Below, piece by piece: positions 45,597 through 54,194 of a stretch of DNA of 64,000 nucleotides. The position numbers and the translations under genes were made by a program. Source of the stretch: Pedobacter sp. GTDB lineage: Bacteria; Bacteroidota; Bacteroidia; Sphingobacteriales; Sphingobacteriaceae. Location: positions 62,001-126,000 of the forward strand of contig SSFR01000014.1 of the NCBI GenBank assembly GCA_008015505.1, in the 5' to 3' direction. The notes under the pieces are model-generated. The model was not told the origin of the DNA. It did not search any database and was given only the letters and a program-made list of their open reading frames with translations. The first letter of the stretch is position 1; each line of letters opens with the position of its first letter.

Positions 45597-46985
45597 GTGT
45601 CTTTAATCAAATCTATTTCAGGAATAAGGGGTACCATTGGTGGTAAAAGAGGTGATGCATTAACTCCACCTGACATTATCAAATTCACAGCCGCATTTGG
45701 AAACTGGGTGCTCACTAATACAGATAATAATAAGATTGTCATTGGTCGTGACGCCAGAGTTTCTGGTGAAATGGTACGAAATTTGGTTGTTGGGACTTTA
45801 CAAAGTATTGGCATTGATGTAATTGATTTGGGGCTTTCTACTACACCAACCGTTGAACTAGCTGTACCTGATGAAAAAGCGGGGGGGGGGATCATTCTAA
45901 CAGCTAGCCATAATCCAAAACAGTGGAATGCACTCAAATTACTCAATCAAAAGGGAGAATTTATTTCAGAAGCAGAAGGAAAGTTACTCTTAAAAATAGC
46001 CGAAAAAAGTAATTTGGAATATGCATATGTAGATAATCTTGGAAAAGTTAAATACGACAATTCTTACTTAAGCAAGCACATTGAAAAAATATTAGCTCTT
46101 CCCCTAGTGGATACTGGAGCTATACGGAAGGCTAATTTCAAAATTGCCATTGATTGTGTTAATTCCTCTGGAGGAATCGTTATCCCCATCTTATTGAAAG
46201 CACTTGGTGTTAAAACGGTTCATGAACTCTATTGTGAACCAGATGGGCAGTTTCCTCACAATCCAGAGCCGCTTCCTGAAAATTTGACAGCTTTATCCCA
46301 TCTGGTTGTCTCAAAAAAAGCTGATTTAGGTATAGCCGTTGATCCAGATGTAGACCGTCTGTGTTTTGTTTGTCAGGATGGAACCATGTTTGGTGAAGAA
46401 TATACCTTGGTAGCTGTATCCGATTATGTATTAGCAAACACACCAGGAAATACGGTATCCAATCTTTCATCAACACGAGCCCTCAAAGATGTCACAGAAC
46501 GCTTGGGTGGTATTTATAATGCTTCTGCGGTTGGCGAAGTAAATGTTGTACAGAAGATGAAAGAAACTGAGGCAGTTATAGGAGGAGAAGGCAATGGGGG
46601 TATCATTTATCCTGAGTTACATTATGGACGAGATGCTTTAGTGGGAATTGCCCTATTCTTAAGTCATTTGGCCAAGTTCGGAAAACCTGCTTCCATACTT
46701 CGTAGCACATATCCTTCTTATTTCATTTCCAAAAACAAAATCATCCTAACACCAGAGATGGATATTGATGCACTATTGATTGAGCTCAAAAAAAGATATA
46801 AAAAACAGCCTCAAAATACCATCGATGGACTAAAAATTGAATTCGAAAATCAATGGGTCCACTTAAGAAAGTCAAACACAGAGCCTATTATTCGAATTTA
46901 TTCCGAGGGAAGCTCTGAAACCGTTGCAGAAAACTTAGCTAAAAAAATTATAGGAGATATCAAAGAGGTACTCAAGTTTGACTAA
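45597..46985 (+). CDS. glmM: Phosphoglucosamine mutase GlmM
   Basis: Converts glucosamine-6-P to glucosamine-1-P for UDP-GlcNAc. 462 residues, GTG start (MSLIKSISGIRGTIGG). The phospho-Ser loop is GGIILTASHNPKQWN, with the Ser at about residue 104. The metal loop is VDPDVDRLCFV, the sugar loop GGEGNGGIIYPELHYGRDAL, and the phosphate-binding C-terminus RKSNTEPIIRIYSE. A run of ten G bases at 45881-45890 encodes the Gly residues just before the active-site loop. Phosphomannomutase activity cannot be excluded. A strong -7 box precedes the gene. Confidence 0.92.
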   Translation: MSLIKSISGIRGTIGGKRGDALTPPDIIKFTAAFGNWVLTNTDNNKIVIGRDARVSGEMVRNLVVGTLQSIGIDVIDLGLSTTPTVELAVPDEKAGGGIILTASHNPKQWNALKLLNQKGEFISEAEGKLLLKIAEKSNLEYAYVDNLGKVKYDNSYLSKHIEKILALPLVDTGAIRKANFKIAIDCVNSSGGIVIPILLKALGVKTVHELYCEPDGQFPHNPEPLPENLTALSHLVVSKKADLGIAVDPDVDRLCFVCQDGTMFGEEYTLVAVSDYVLANTPGNTVSNLSSTRALKDVTERLGGIYNASAVGEVNVVQKMKETEAVIGGEGNGGIIYPELHYGRDALVGIALFLSHLAKFGKPASILRSTYPSYFISKNKIILTPEMDIDALLIELKKRYKKQPQNTIDGLKIEFENQWVHLRKSNTEPIIRIYSEGSSETVAENLAKKIIGDIKEVLKFD

Positions 46986-46989
46986 ATGC

Positions 46990-47023
46990 CAGATGATCCT
47001 CCTTTAGATTGGAGGATCATCTG
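46990..47023. terminator. Hairpin downstream of glmM
   Basis: Perfect 13-bp stem CAGATGATCCTCC/GGAGGATCATCTG with an 8-nt loop, 5 bp after the glmM stop. No T run follows it on the plus strand, so it may be an RNA-stabilising or Rho-type end rather than a classic terminator. Confidence 0.6.
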
Positions 47024-47035
47024 CAATAATGTATG

Positions 47036-47072
47036 CTGAATGGAGGGGATATGATATTACTCCCCCATTCAG
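47036..47072. terminator. Second hairpin, at the 3' end of the PfkB kinase gene
   Basis: CTGAATGG-A-GGG pairs with the CCC-CCATTCAG side through an A bulge, with about a 14-nt loop. It overlaps the stop codon of the kinase on the minus strand. It stands tandem to the preceding hairpin between convergent genes. Confidence 0.5.
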
Positions 47073-47986
47073 TCAATTACAAAGCTACTCAGCTGCACAA
47101 ATTTCTGAACACGTTCGGCAATATCAAAGTCACTTAGATTTTTTATTTTCTCTGTTCCAAATGCTTCCACACAAAATGATGCCAGTGCCGAACCGTAAAT
47201 GATAGCATTTCTCATATTATTAAAATTAATGGCGCCTACCTTAGCCAAATAGCCAATAAATCCCCCAGCAAATGTATCCCCAGCACCTGTCGGGTCAAAA
47301 ACATCTGCCAAAGGAAGACCAGGAGCAGAAAAAATATGATTCTCGTGGAACAATAAAGCCCCATGCTCCCCCTTTTTAATAATGACATAAGTTGGTCCCA
47401 TCTTGAGAATTTTATGCGCTGCCTTCACTAATGAATACTCGCCCGATAACTGTCGTGCTTCTGAATCATTAATGGTTAATACATCAACCATCCTGATAGT
47501 CTCCAACAAACTATCCATTGCTGTATCCATCCAAAAATTCATCGTATCCATCACAATAAGTTTTGGGCGATTTCTTAAGCGCTTTATAGTAGTTTGCTGT
47601 ATAGCTGGCGTAAGATTACCTAATAGCAGAAATTCACAATCTTGATAGGAGTCGGGAATAATGGGATCAAAGAATTCTAATACATTCAAATCCGTGGTAA
47701 CCGTATCTCGGCTATTCATATCGTTGTGATACTTTCCAGCCCAAAAAAAAGATTTCTCACCATGCTTCACTTGTATACCTTTCACATCAATACCGTGCTT
47801 TTCGAAACTATGGATATCCTTTTGGGGAAAATCATCACCAACAACAGCGACAATTCCCACTCGATCATAGAAATATGATGCGGCCAAACTCGCATAAGAT
47901 GCAGCTCCACCAACAATTTTATCCGTCTTTCCAAAAGGTGTTTCAATAGCATCAAATGCTACAGTTCCAATGATTACCAGGCTCAT
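47069..47986 (-). CDS. PfkB-family carbohydrate/nucleoside kinase
   Basis: 305 residues of the ribokinase superfamily. The N-terminal IVGGAASYASLAASYF matches PfkB signature 1. The C-terminal VFDPTGAGDTFAGGFIGYLA at about 243-262 contains the anion hole GAGD and catalytic Asp. A lid region with PQKDIHSFEKHGIDVKGIQV is typical of the fold. Substrate could be ribose, fructose-P or adenosine; nothing nearby decides this. Confidence 0.9.
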   Translation of the reverse strand: MSLVIIGTVAFDAIETPFGKTDKIVGGAASYASLAASYFYDRVGIVAVVGDDFPQKDIHSFEKHGIDVKGIQVKHGEKSFFWAGKYHNDMNSRDTVTTDLNVLEFFDPIIPDSYQDCEFLLLGNLTPAIQQTTIKRLRNRPKLIVMDTMNFWMDTAMDSLLETIRMVDVLTINDSEARQLSGEYSLVKAAHKILKMGPTYVIIKKGEHGALLFHENHIFSAPGLPLADVFDPTGAGDTFAGGFIGYLAKVGAINFNNMRNAIIYGSALASFCVEAFGTEKIKNLSDFDIAERVQKFVQLSSFVID

Positions 47987-48068
47987 AAAATATTTTCAAA
48001 AAATTGTGTCCAAATATTGCATTAATAATTTAAAATTCCGAAAATTGCATTCCCAAACCGGTAAACAC

Positions 48069-48142
48069 TCCTGAATAGCTCAGCCGGTTAGAGCATCTGA
48101 CTGTTAATCAGAGGGTCGCTGGTTCGAGCCCAGCTTCAGGAG
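48069..48142 (+). tRNA. tRNA-Asn (GTT)
   Basis: Cloverleaf: acceptor TCCTGAA/TTCAGGA, D arm GCTCAGCCGGTTAGAGC, anticodon stem TCTGA/TCAGA with loop CTGTTAA (anticodon GTT), T arm CGCTGGTTCGAGCCCAGC-like. CCA is not encoded (GCA follows). A terminator hairpin follows at once. Confidence 0.97.
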
Positions 48143-48143
48143 C

Positions 48144-48172
48144 AAAAGCTCTCCTTAATGGAGAGCTTTTTT
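48144..48172 (+). terminator. Terminator after tRNA-Asn
   Basis: An 11-bp stem AAAAGCTCTCC (48144-48154) with GGAGAGCTTTT (48160-48170), loop TTAAT, running into a T-rich tail. Confidence 0.88.
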
Positions 48173-48197
48173 ATTTTTATTCACTCTTACAAGAGAA

Positions 48198-48836
48198 TTA
48201 ATATTTAAAGGAATAGCGTTTACGCTCATTTATTTTATAAAAACACGCTTTCCCCTCCTTAAAAGCAAAATAAGCCAATACTAAAGTTCCTATTGAATCG
48301 ATATAAGGAACATGAATAAACTCATATATCCCACTAGCCACTAATAATACAACCGACATATAAACGCAAACCCGTGTACACTCTACATCAGCAAGCATAG
48401 CTTCTGAGTTTAATTACTTACCCACCTTTGTTTTGGCATAAATTAGCGCACACATAAGAATAATGGAAATGAGTGAAATAATTACTCCCCAAAATGTCGT
48501 TGTGGGTTCATGCCCAATCCACAAATTATAAAGACTTGTTAGTAATAATCCAACGAAAAGGGTATAAAAACCATAGCCAGTAATACGCAATGCTATTTGT
48601 TCGAAATCATCACGACTACTATTAGGCCTGCGACTAATACGCAAAACCATATGAGCTATACCAAATCCTGAAATCATTTCAATAAAACTATCCGCACCAA
48701 AACCAAACAGTGCCAAACTTTCATCTCTATAACCAAAATAAGTCGCAATTATTCCTTCTGTGAGATTACAAATCATTGTGGCCAAGGCAAGCCACAAAGC
48801 AATTTGATAGAGATATCTTCTGTCAGATGATTCCAC
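48198..48836 (-). pseudogene. Cation transporter (CDF-like small membrane protein) split by an in-frame stop
   Basis: Two adjacent frames, 48414-48836 (140 residues, GTG start) and 48198-48398 (66 residues), are in the same reading frame. Only a TAA codon at 48414-48416 and five sense codons lie between the first part and the Met of the second. Together they give about 212 residues, a length I associate with small cation transporters. There are about six hydrophobic helices. ALFGFGADSFIEMISGF is helix II, with the acidic Asp/Glu pair. The C-terminal piece has VECTRVCVYMSVVLLV and IDSIGTLVLAYFAFKEGKAC. One nonsense change explains the split. A sequencing error or stop read-through is the alternative. 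Confidence 0.75.
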
Positions 48837-49044
48837 AAGCTAGATTTTAATTGAACAAATCTTTAAAAAGAGGAAGAAATGTATCTAAACGCGCATTTTC
48901 AATAAAAATATAATTGATTTCATTAAAAACAACAATCGCAAGCAAAGAACTTAGCCCACTATTTTAACATACTTTAACTAGAATTAACACAAATTAACCC
49001 GATATATTCTAATAATAATTAGAATATAATCTAAATTTAATACT
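48837..49044. promoter_or_regulatory. Intergenic region with an operator-like palindrome at 49003-49028
   Basis: The AT-rich region contains TATATTCTAAT (49003-49013) and its exact complement ATTAGAATATA (49018-49028) around AATA. It ends 16 bp before the ATG of the orphan gene. The symmetry, lack of a T tail and position suggest a repressor site rather than a terminator. No clear TAnnTTTG was found. Confidence 0.5.
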
Positions 49045-49926
49045 ATGAAAAAAGTAACACTACCATGTCACGATGCTTTATGGACAGCACTTGTAGATAT
49101 CGAATTAAGCGATAATAACTATAAAAGTTTTAATGAATTATTGAAGGATGCAAATAGAGGAGCACTATCGGCGCAAAAATTATATGTAACATTTAGAGAA
49201 TCCGTTAAATCTGCATCGAATGCACTCCTTAAAATGGGTGCATTAACAAGTTCAGCCGCCGCTTTTATGCAAATTTTTAAAGTCTGGCTAGATATTGGTC
49301 AAGCAGCATTCCTTGCTCACAATACGATGCCTTTTTATCATTTGCAACCAGATAGAGGTAGCCCAGATCCCGATCGCTGTACTTGCCCTCCTAAACTGGG
49401 TCAACCCGAGCCATGCCAAACAATTGCCAATATATTGATCGAACGTAGAGAGGGCTCTATGGCAGAAAAAGCTGTATCAATCGGGACATTATCTATACCA
49501 GTAATCAGTGATGTTGCCCGCTTAGCAACTTACAACCTAGCAAACTCTAAGAATCGCTCACTTACTCCAGGGGAAAGGTTTTTTTATGACGCTAGAACAT
49601 ATGAACAAGCTGCATCTCATTTATATAAAGCCGCACAAACTTATGGCAGAAAACTACGCGAGAACGAAAAACTCAAAAGCCAACAAATTTGGGATACTGC
49701 CCGTGGAATAATCCCCGGAATATTTGTTGCAGAAGGGGGATGCCCAAAAGCAATCTCGATAATTGCAGCTCTGTTTAATGAGTTTCATGATAAATCTCCT
49801 TACTTAAGAACTTTATGTGCCATTAGTGCTAAAGATGGAGCATCTATCATTAAACAACAAATCAATGATGCTCTTGATGTAGCAAATGATTTTGATCATC
49901 GGCAGTATATGAGAAGATTTTTTTAA
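49045..49926 (+). CDS. Orphan protein of unknown function
   Basis: 293 residues that I do not recognise. No signal peptide. Residues about 60-92 form an Ala-rich hydrophobic stretch (KMGALTSSAAAFMQIFKVWL) that could be a membrane or buried helix. A Pro/Asp/Cys-rich loop follows at about 101-124 (SPDPDRCTCPPKLGQPEPC; Cys112, 114, 124), and two more Cys lie at 233 and 258. The second half is helical and basic (YEQAASHLYKAAQTYGRKL). Composition is protein-like and the frame is uninterrupted. It sits alone between a broken transporter gene and YigZ, with a palindrome upstream, and looks accessory. Confidence 0.7.
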   Translation: MKKVTLPCHDALWTALVDIELSDNNYKSFNELLKDANRGALSAQKLYVTFRESVKSASNALLKMGALTSSAAAFMQIFKVWLDIGQAAFLAHNTMPFYHLQPDRGSPDPDRCTCPPKLGQPEPCQTIANILIERREGSMAEKAVSIGTLSIPVISDVARLATYNLANSKNRSLTPGERFFYDARTYEQAASHLYKAAQTYGRKLRENEKLKSQQIWDTARGIIPGIFVAEGGCPKAISIIAALFNEFHDKSPYLRTLCAISAKDGASIIKQQINDALDVANDFDHRQYMRRFF

Positions 49927-49980
49927 TAAAGATGATGTGATAACCGATAGATAAACTCCATTGCCCCTATCTTTGCCATC

Positions 49981-50595
49981 ATGTTATTTGGGGATACTTA
50001 TCAAACCATTGGTAAACCATCAGATGGTATTTTTCGTGATCGTGGAAGTAAATTCATTGCCTACGCATATCCACTGCATTCCGAAAACCAAATCAAAAAC
50101 ATACTTCATAAAATCCGATCCGAGCATCCCAAAGCAAGACATTATTGTTGGGCATTACGTTTAAGTCAGGATACTTCCATTTTTCGAGTCAATGATGATG
50201 GGGAACCCCCCGGTTCTGCAGGTAAACCTATTTTAAATTGTTTACTTTCATCAGATCTAACTAATATATTGGTTGTAGTTGTTCGTTACTTTGGAGGCAC
50301 ATTATTGGGGATACCTGGTTTAATTCATGCCTATAAATCAGCTACATTAGAAGCTTTAGCTAGTAGTACAATCATTCAAAAAACAGTTAATGATATTTAT
50401 CAGCTCGAATTTGACTATCTAAAAATGAATACTGTCATGCGAATAATCAAAAATGAAGGTGTTCTAATCAACAAGCAAACACTTGAAGCAAATTGTATCT
50501 TGGAACTTAGTATTCGAAAAACACAAGTCAACACCATTATTACTCAATTTGAAAAAATATCTCACATAAAAGTGACTTACTTATATACCTTATAA
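49981..50595 (+). CDS. YigZ/IMPACT-family protein
   Basis: 204 residues. The N-terminal UPF0029 domain has KFIAYAYPLHSENQIKNIL, HYCWALRL, the signature NDDGEPPGSAGKPIL at about 71-85, and VVVVRYFGGTLLGIPGLIHAY at about 99-119. The C-terminal domain (DUF1949, ferredoxin-like) spans about 140-204. The IMPACT family is linked to translation and stress regulation; the bacterial role is not settled. It is 14 bp ahead of the phosphorylase gene. Confidence 0.92.
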   Translation: MLFGDTYQTIGKPSDGIFRDRGSKFIAYAYPLHSENQIKNILHKIRSEHPKARHYCWALRLSQDTSIFRVNDDGEPPGSAGKPILNCLLSSDLTNILVVVVRYFGGTLLGIPGLIHAYKSATLEALASSTIIQKTVNDIYQLEFDYLKMNTVMRIIKNEGVLINKQTLEANCILELSIRKTQVNTIITQFEKISHIKVTYLYTL

Positions 50596-50609
50596 AAATT
50601 ATTCCCGAA

Positions 50610-51485
50610 ATGAAACTAGCCACCCCCCCTATTTCCGAAGCCGATTTAATGTTAAATGCTGATGGTAGCATCTATCACCTCAACGTTCTACCCGAAGAAA
50701 TTGCCGACACCATTATTACTGTTGGTGATCCCGATCGAGTGGATGATGTTAGTCGTTATTTCGACCATATTGAGTTCAAAAAAGCCAAGCGCGAATTTAT
50801 TACTCATACTGGCACCATAGGTAAAAAACGCGTTACTGTAGTCTCAACAGGTATAGGTACCGACAATATTGATATTGTGCTGAATGAATTGGATGCCTTA
50901 GCCAATATCGATTTTACTACACGACTCCCTAAAAAAAACTTAAAATCATTAGAAATTATCCGAATAGGTACTTCTGGTGCTATTCAAGAAGACATCCCAG
51001 TAGATAGTATCGTTGTTTCTGAATATGCCCTTGGTTTAGATACAATTATGCAATTCTATATTCAAAATATTACTGACGATGAGCAATATATACTCCAAGA
51101 AATTAAAAAGCATTTTCATCTGTATCCAGAACTTTCGCCATATATGAGTACTGCAGATCATGGACTTTTAAAACGTATTGGACACGACTTACTACGTGGA
51201 ATTACGATAACTGCTCCTGGCTTCTATTCTCCACAAGGTCGTCAGGTGCGCGCACAAAATGCTATTCCTAATCTCATTCATCTCTTACAAACTTTTCATG
51301 TAGGGGAACATCGCTTCAGTAATCTAGAAATGGAAACAGCTGGTATTTATGGACTATCAGCAATATTTGGCCACCGAGCCTTATCTGTCAATGCAATTAT
51401 AGCAACACGCATCAACAAAATGATTAGTAAAGAACCTCAAGCCATTATTGATAAAGCAATCAAACTGGTTTTAGAACGACTCTAA
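50610..51485 (+). CDS. Nucleoside phosphorylase (uridine phosphorylase-like)
   Basis: 291 residues of the NP-I family. TIITVGDPDRVDDVSRYF is the phosphate-binding N-terminus. VVSTGIGTDNIDIVLNEL, IRIGTSGAIQEDIP (R.GT.G) and NLEMETAGIYGLSAIFGHRA (the EmEtA ribose-binding block) follow. The G.D.R pattern and EMET favour uridine or purine nucleoside phosphorolysis in salvage. The 291 length exceeds E. coli Udp (253), with insertions typical of Bacteroidota. Confidence 0.9.
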   Translation: MKLATPPISEADLMLNADGSIYHLNVLPEEIADTIITVGDPDRVDDVSRYFDHIEFKKAKREFITHTGTIGKKRVTVVSTGIGTDNIDIVLNELDALANIDFTTRLPKKNLKSLEIIRIGTSGAIQEDIPVDSIVVSEYALGLDTIMQFYIQNITDDEQYILQEIKKHFHLYPELSPYMSTADHGLLKRIGHDLLRGITITAPGFYSPQGRQVRAQNAIPNLIHLLQTFHVGEHRFSNLEMETAGIYGLSAIFGHRALSVNAIIATRINKMISKEPQAIIDKAIKLVLERL

Positions 51486-51521
51486 CGTCGTAATACAGAC
51501 TTCTCCCCTTTATGAGCTGGT

Positions 51522-52289
51522 CTATGTTAAAGTAGCAGTATTTTCTGCTAACTCTAGTTCCTTCACTAATTCCAAAAACCTCCTTAACGCTTGTTTTTTG
51601 GGATCATCAAAATGAAAGTCAATTTGATTCATCAGATAATGATTTAAATCAAAGTCCACTCGTAGGGGAAGTGCTGCAATTACTTCATTTCTCCTATCTA
51701 GTCCATACTTAAGGGCACTGTTGAATTCACTAATAAAGTCTAGTGGAATAGATTTATTTGCAGCCCAAACAGCAAAAACAAATGGAAGTCCACTAAAATT
51801 AGTCCACGCTTCTGATAAGTCGTATACATAATTAACATGCTTTTTTTTGCCAAAAGTGCGATCACCTATTTCAACGTAAGCATCTGTATCTCCTGATTCC
51901 ACAAAATCAGGAGAAAGCATCCAATAATTTTTCAATAATACACGAGCTAAACGATTCGATGTACGTGACTGTGGGTCTAAACGCATTGTTCGTACTTGAT
52001 CAATAGGCTTATTACTAAAGATAAAAACTGAATCGACAGCTCCATTAGCCCCAATACAGTAATCGGATATGATCTGATAATCAGTGATCTGAAGCAAAGA
52101 AGCAACGGGAACTAAACCTATATCAACTTCACGGTGAATTAACTTTTGAGCACACTCAGCAGGAACATCTAAACTCAGGTTTATTTTCCTTAAAATTGCC
52201 GAATGTACTAACCCGTAAACAAAGGGTTGGGTATTCGTATAAGACACTGCGGAAACTCGAATAATATTCACGGGAAAAATTTCTTTCAA
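51522..52289 (-). CDS. mqnA: Menaquinone biosynthesis protein MqnA (chorismate dehydratase)
   Basis: First step of the futalosine route: chorismate to 3-enolpyruvylbenzoate. 255 residues, periplasmic-binding-protein-like fold without a signal. It shows RVSAVSYTNTQPFVYGL, ECAQKLIHREVDIGLVPVASLL, IGANGAVDSVFIFSNKPID and the C-terminal block GLPFVFAVWAA. No ATG is available. The TTG at 52289 overlaps the phosphatase stop as TTGA; a GTG at 52271 is the alternative. Last gene of the pyrF-mqnE-phosphatase-mqnA operon. Confidence 0.9.
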   Translation of the reverse strand: MKEIFPVNIIRVSAVSYTNTQPFVYGLVHSAILRKINLSLDVPAECAQKLIHREVDIGLVPVASLLQITDYQIISDYCIGANGAVDSVFIFSNKPIDQVRTMRLDPQSRTSNRLARVLLKNYWMLSPDFVESGDTDAYVEIGDRTFGKKKHVNYVYDLSEAWTNFSGLPFVFAVWAANKSIPLDFISEFNSALKYGLDRRNEVIAALPLRVDFDLNHYLMNQIDFHFDDPKKQALRRFLELVKELELAENTATLT

Positions 52290-52954
52290 CGAAGGTCTTT
52301 AAGATGAGCCAAATTATTAAAATCAACAATTTGAAACTTAAATCCATCATAATGAACCTTATATAAGGAAGTATTAAAATGTGGAAATGCATCCATCTTA
52401 GTCAACGGCACTTCAGTTAATAAACATAAAAATAAACGCATCGCACGACCATGCATGCAAATTAAAATCACTTTTTCATCATCACTTTTTATCACATGAT
52501 CCAAGGCCTCCAGCTGTCGTTCCCGTACCTCCAATGGACTTTCTCCTTGTTCAAATTTACGATGCAGGCCTCCCTGCATCCACTGATGAATCATTTCCCT
52601 AAACGCTTTTTTAGTAATATCACTACTCTCCTGTCCTTCATGGATCCCCCAAGCCAACTCATCAAATCCTGCATGCTGCGTCCATGGAATTCCACTATCA
52701 ATAAATGAGCCTACTGTTTGATGTGTTCTTTTTAAGGTAGATGTGTAAATCTTATCGAAAGGCACCTGTTTGTACTTTTCGTAAAAAGCACTGGCTTGTT
52801 GATAACCATATGCGTTCAAGTCAGTATCCATTCCACGCCCCTGAACAATACCGCGTTTATTTAAATCCGTTTCACCATGGCGAATAATGTATAAGGTCTT
52901 AGCCGAATAGCTTCCTTCCTTATATCTATCGGGTAATAAAGTGGGTCCGCTCAT
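52286..52954 (-). CDS. Histidine phosphatase family protein
   Basis: 222 residues, phosphoglycerate-mutase-like. The catalytic LYIIRHGETDLNKRGIVQGRGMD lies at about 21-43 with the phospho-His in RHGE. IYTSTLKRTHQTVGSFID and the second His in CMHGRAMRLFLC follow, giving the RHG...E...H set. Members hydrolyse diverse phosphates (cobalamin, sugar or sugar-acid). Placement between mqnE and mqnA is suggestive, but no phosphatase is known to be needed in the futalosine pathway. Confidence 0.9.
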   Translation of the reverse strand: MSGPTLLPDRYKEGSYSAKTLYIIRHGETDLNKRGIVQGRGMDTDLNAYGYQQASAFYEKYKQVPFDKIYTSTLKRTHQTVGSFIDSGIPWTQHAGFDELAWGIHEGQESSDITKKAFREMIHQWMQGGLHRKFEQGESPLEVRERQLEALDHVIKSDDEKVILICMHGRAMRLFLCLLTEVPLTKMDAFPHFNTSLYKVHYDGFKFQIVDFNNLAHLKDLR

Positions 52955-52974
52955 ACCTAAACTTTAACCACAAT

Positions 52975-54168
52975 TTAATAAATTATAGGCAAAGTATAAT
53001 ACTCCGATTTCACTTTTTCTGGAAACTGAAAATCCTGATAATCTGTGACCACATTATACAGCGTATCACGCTCAAGCGGTCGATATCCTACTTGTTTAAT
53101 TAATTCAACAAGCTCCTGCGTACTCATTGCAGGATGCTGCTCTTCAGCTCCCGCCATGGAATAAATTTTAGTGGTATCATCTAAAGTACCATCAATATCA
53201 TCAACCCCAAAGTGGAGAGCTAACTGAGCCGTACTCCTACTAATCATTGCCCAGTATGCTTTGATATGATCAAAATTGTCTAAATAGATTCGAGAAATAG
53301 CATAATTACGAAGATCCTCAACCACAGAAACCTCCGTGACGTGTGCCATCTGATTAGCTTGATTTCTAAATTTCAGGGGAATGAAAGTTTGAAATCCAGC
53401 TGTTCTATCTTGCAGCTGCCTGAGCCGCTCTAGATGATCCACCCGATGTCCATAAGATTCAATATGACCATACAACATCGTCGCATTGGATCGCATACCC
53501 AATCGATGCCATTCTTCATGAATTTGCAACCATTGCTCAGCGGTACATTTGTCTTTTGCAATTTGCTCCCGAATTTCGGGATGAAAAATTTCAGCCCCAC
53601 CACCAGGCATCGAATTTAGACCCGCATCCTTCATCAATTTCATCCCAGAAGCATAATCTAATTTTGCTTTCTTGAAGATATAATGATATTCAACAGGTGT
53701 TAATGCTTTAATATGCAAATCGGGACGATGCTGATGAATAGCACTAAAGAGCTTCGTATAAAAATCAATATCATATTGGGGTAGCACACCACCCACGATA
53801 TGGACTTCAGTGACAGGCTCAGCATCGTACTTTTTGACCAATTTGAGCATATCTTCCATACTGTACTCCCAACCTTCTGCTCTTTGTTTGATCAATCGAG
53901 AATATGAACAGAATTTACAATCATAAACACACAGGTTCGTTGGTTCGATGTGAAAATTACGGTTGAAATAAACACAATCTCCATGCCGCTTCTCACGAAT
54001 ATAATGAGCCAAAACACCCAAATATGGAAGCCCAGCTTTTTCGTAAAGCAAAATACCCTCGTCTACAGTAATCCGCTGACTAGATTCCACTTTTCGAGCA
54101 ATTGCTCTTAAATCACCCGATAGGTTTTCGTCTTTTAATAATAAGGACAGTTTATGTTCAGATTCCAT
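52975..54168 (-). CDS. mqnE: Aminofutalosine synthase MqnE
   Basis: Radical SAM enzyme that joins 3-enolpyruvylbenzoate to SAM-derived adenosine, the second step of futalosine menaquinone synthesis. 397 residues. FNRNFHIEPTNLCVYDCKFCSYSR has the CxxxCxxC cluster at about 80-87. Also seen are VTEVHIVGGVLPQYDIDFY, ALTPVEYHYIFKKA, LNSMPGGGAEIF and the C-terminal MAGAEEQHP. FCSYSR rather than the FCAF(Y) form favours MqnE over MqnC. Located 26 bp after pyrF in an operon with mqnA. MqnB, C and D are not in the window. Confidence 0.92.
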   Translation of the reverse strand: MESEHKLSLLLKDENLSGDLRAIARKVESSQRITVDEGILLYEKAGLPYLGVLAHYIREKRHGDCVYFNRNFHIEPTNLCVYDCKFCSYSRLIKQRAEGWEYSMEDMLKLVKKYDAEPVTEVHIVGGVLPQYDIDFYTKLFSAIHQHRPDLHIKALTPVEYHYIFKKAKLDYASGMKLMKDAGLNSMPGGGAEIFHPEIREQIAKDKCTAEQWLQIHEEWHRLGMRSNATMLYGHIESYGHRVDHLERLRQLQDRTAGFQTFIPLKFRNQANQMAHVTEVSVVEDLRNYAISRIYLDNFDHIKAYWAMISRSTAQLALHFGVDDIDGTLDDTTKIYSMAGAEEQHPAMSTQELVELIKQVGYRPLERDTLYNVVTDYQDFQFPEKVKSEYYTLPIIY

Positions 54169-54194
54169 TGGAAACTCCTATCAAACATTTCGGC

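Noticed and set aside
48069..50000. tRNA-Asn as an integration site for an island
   Set aside because: I saw no second copy of the tRNA 3' end and no integrase, so an island claim is not supported.
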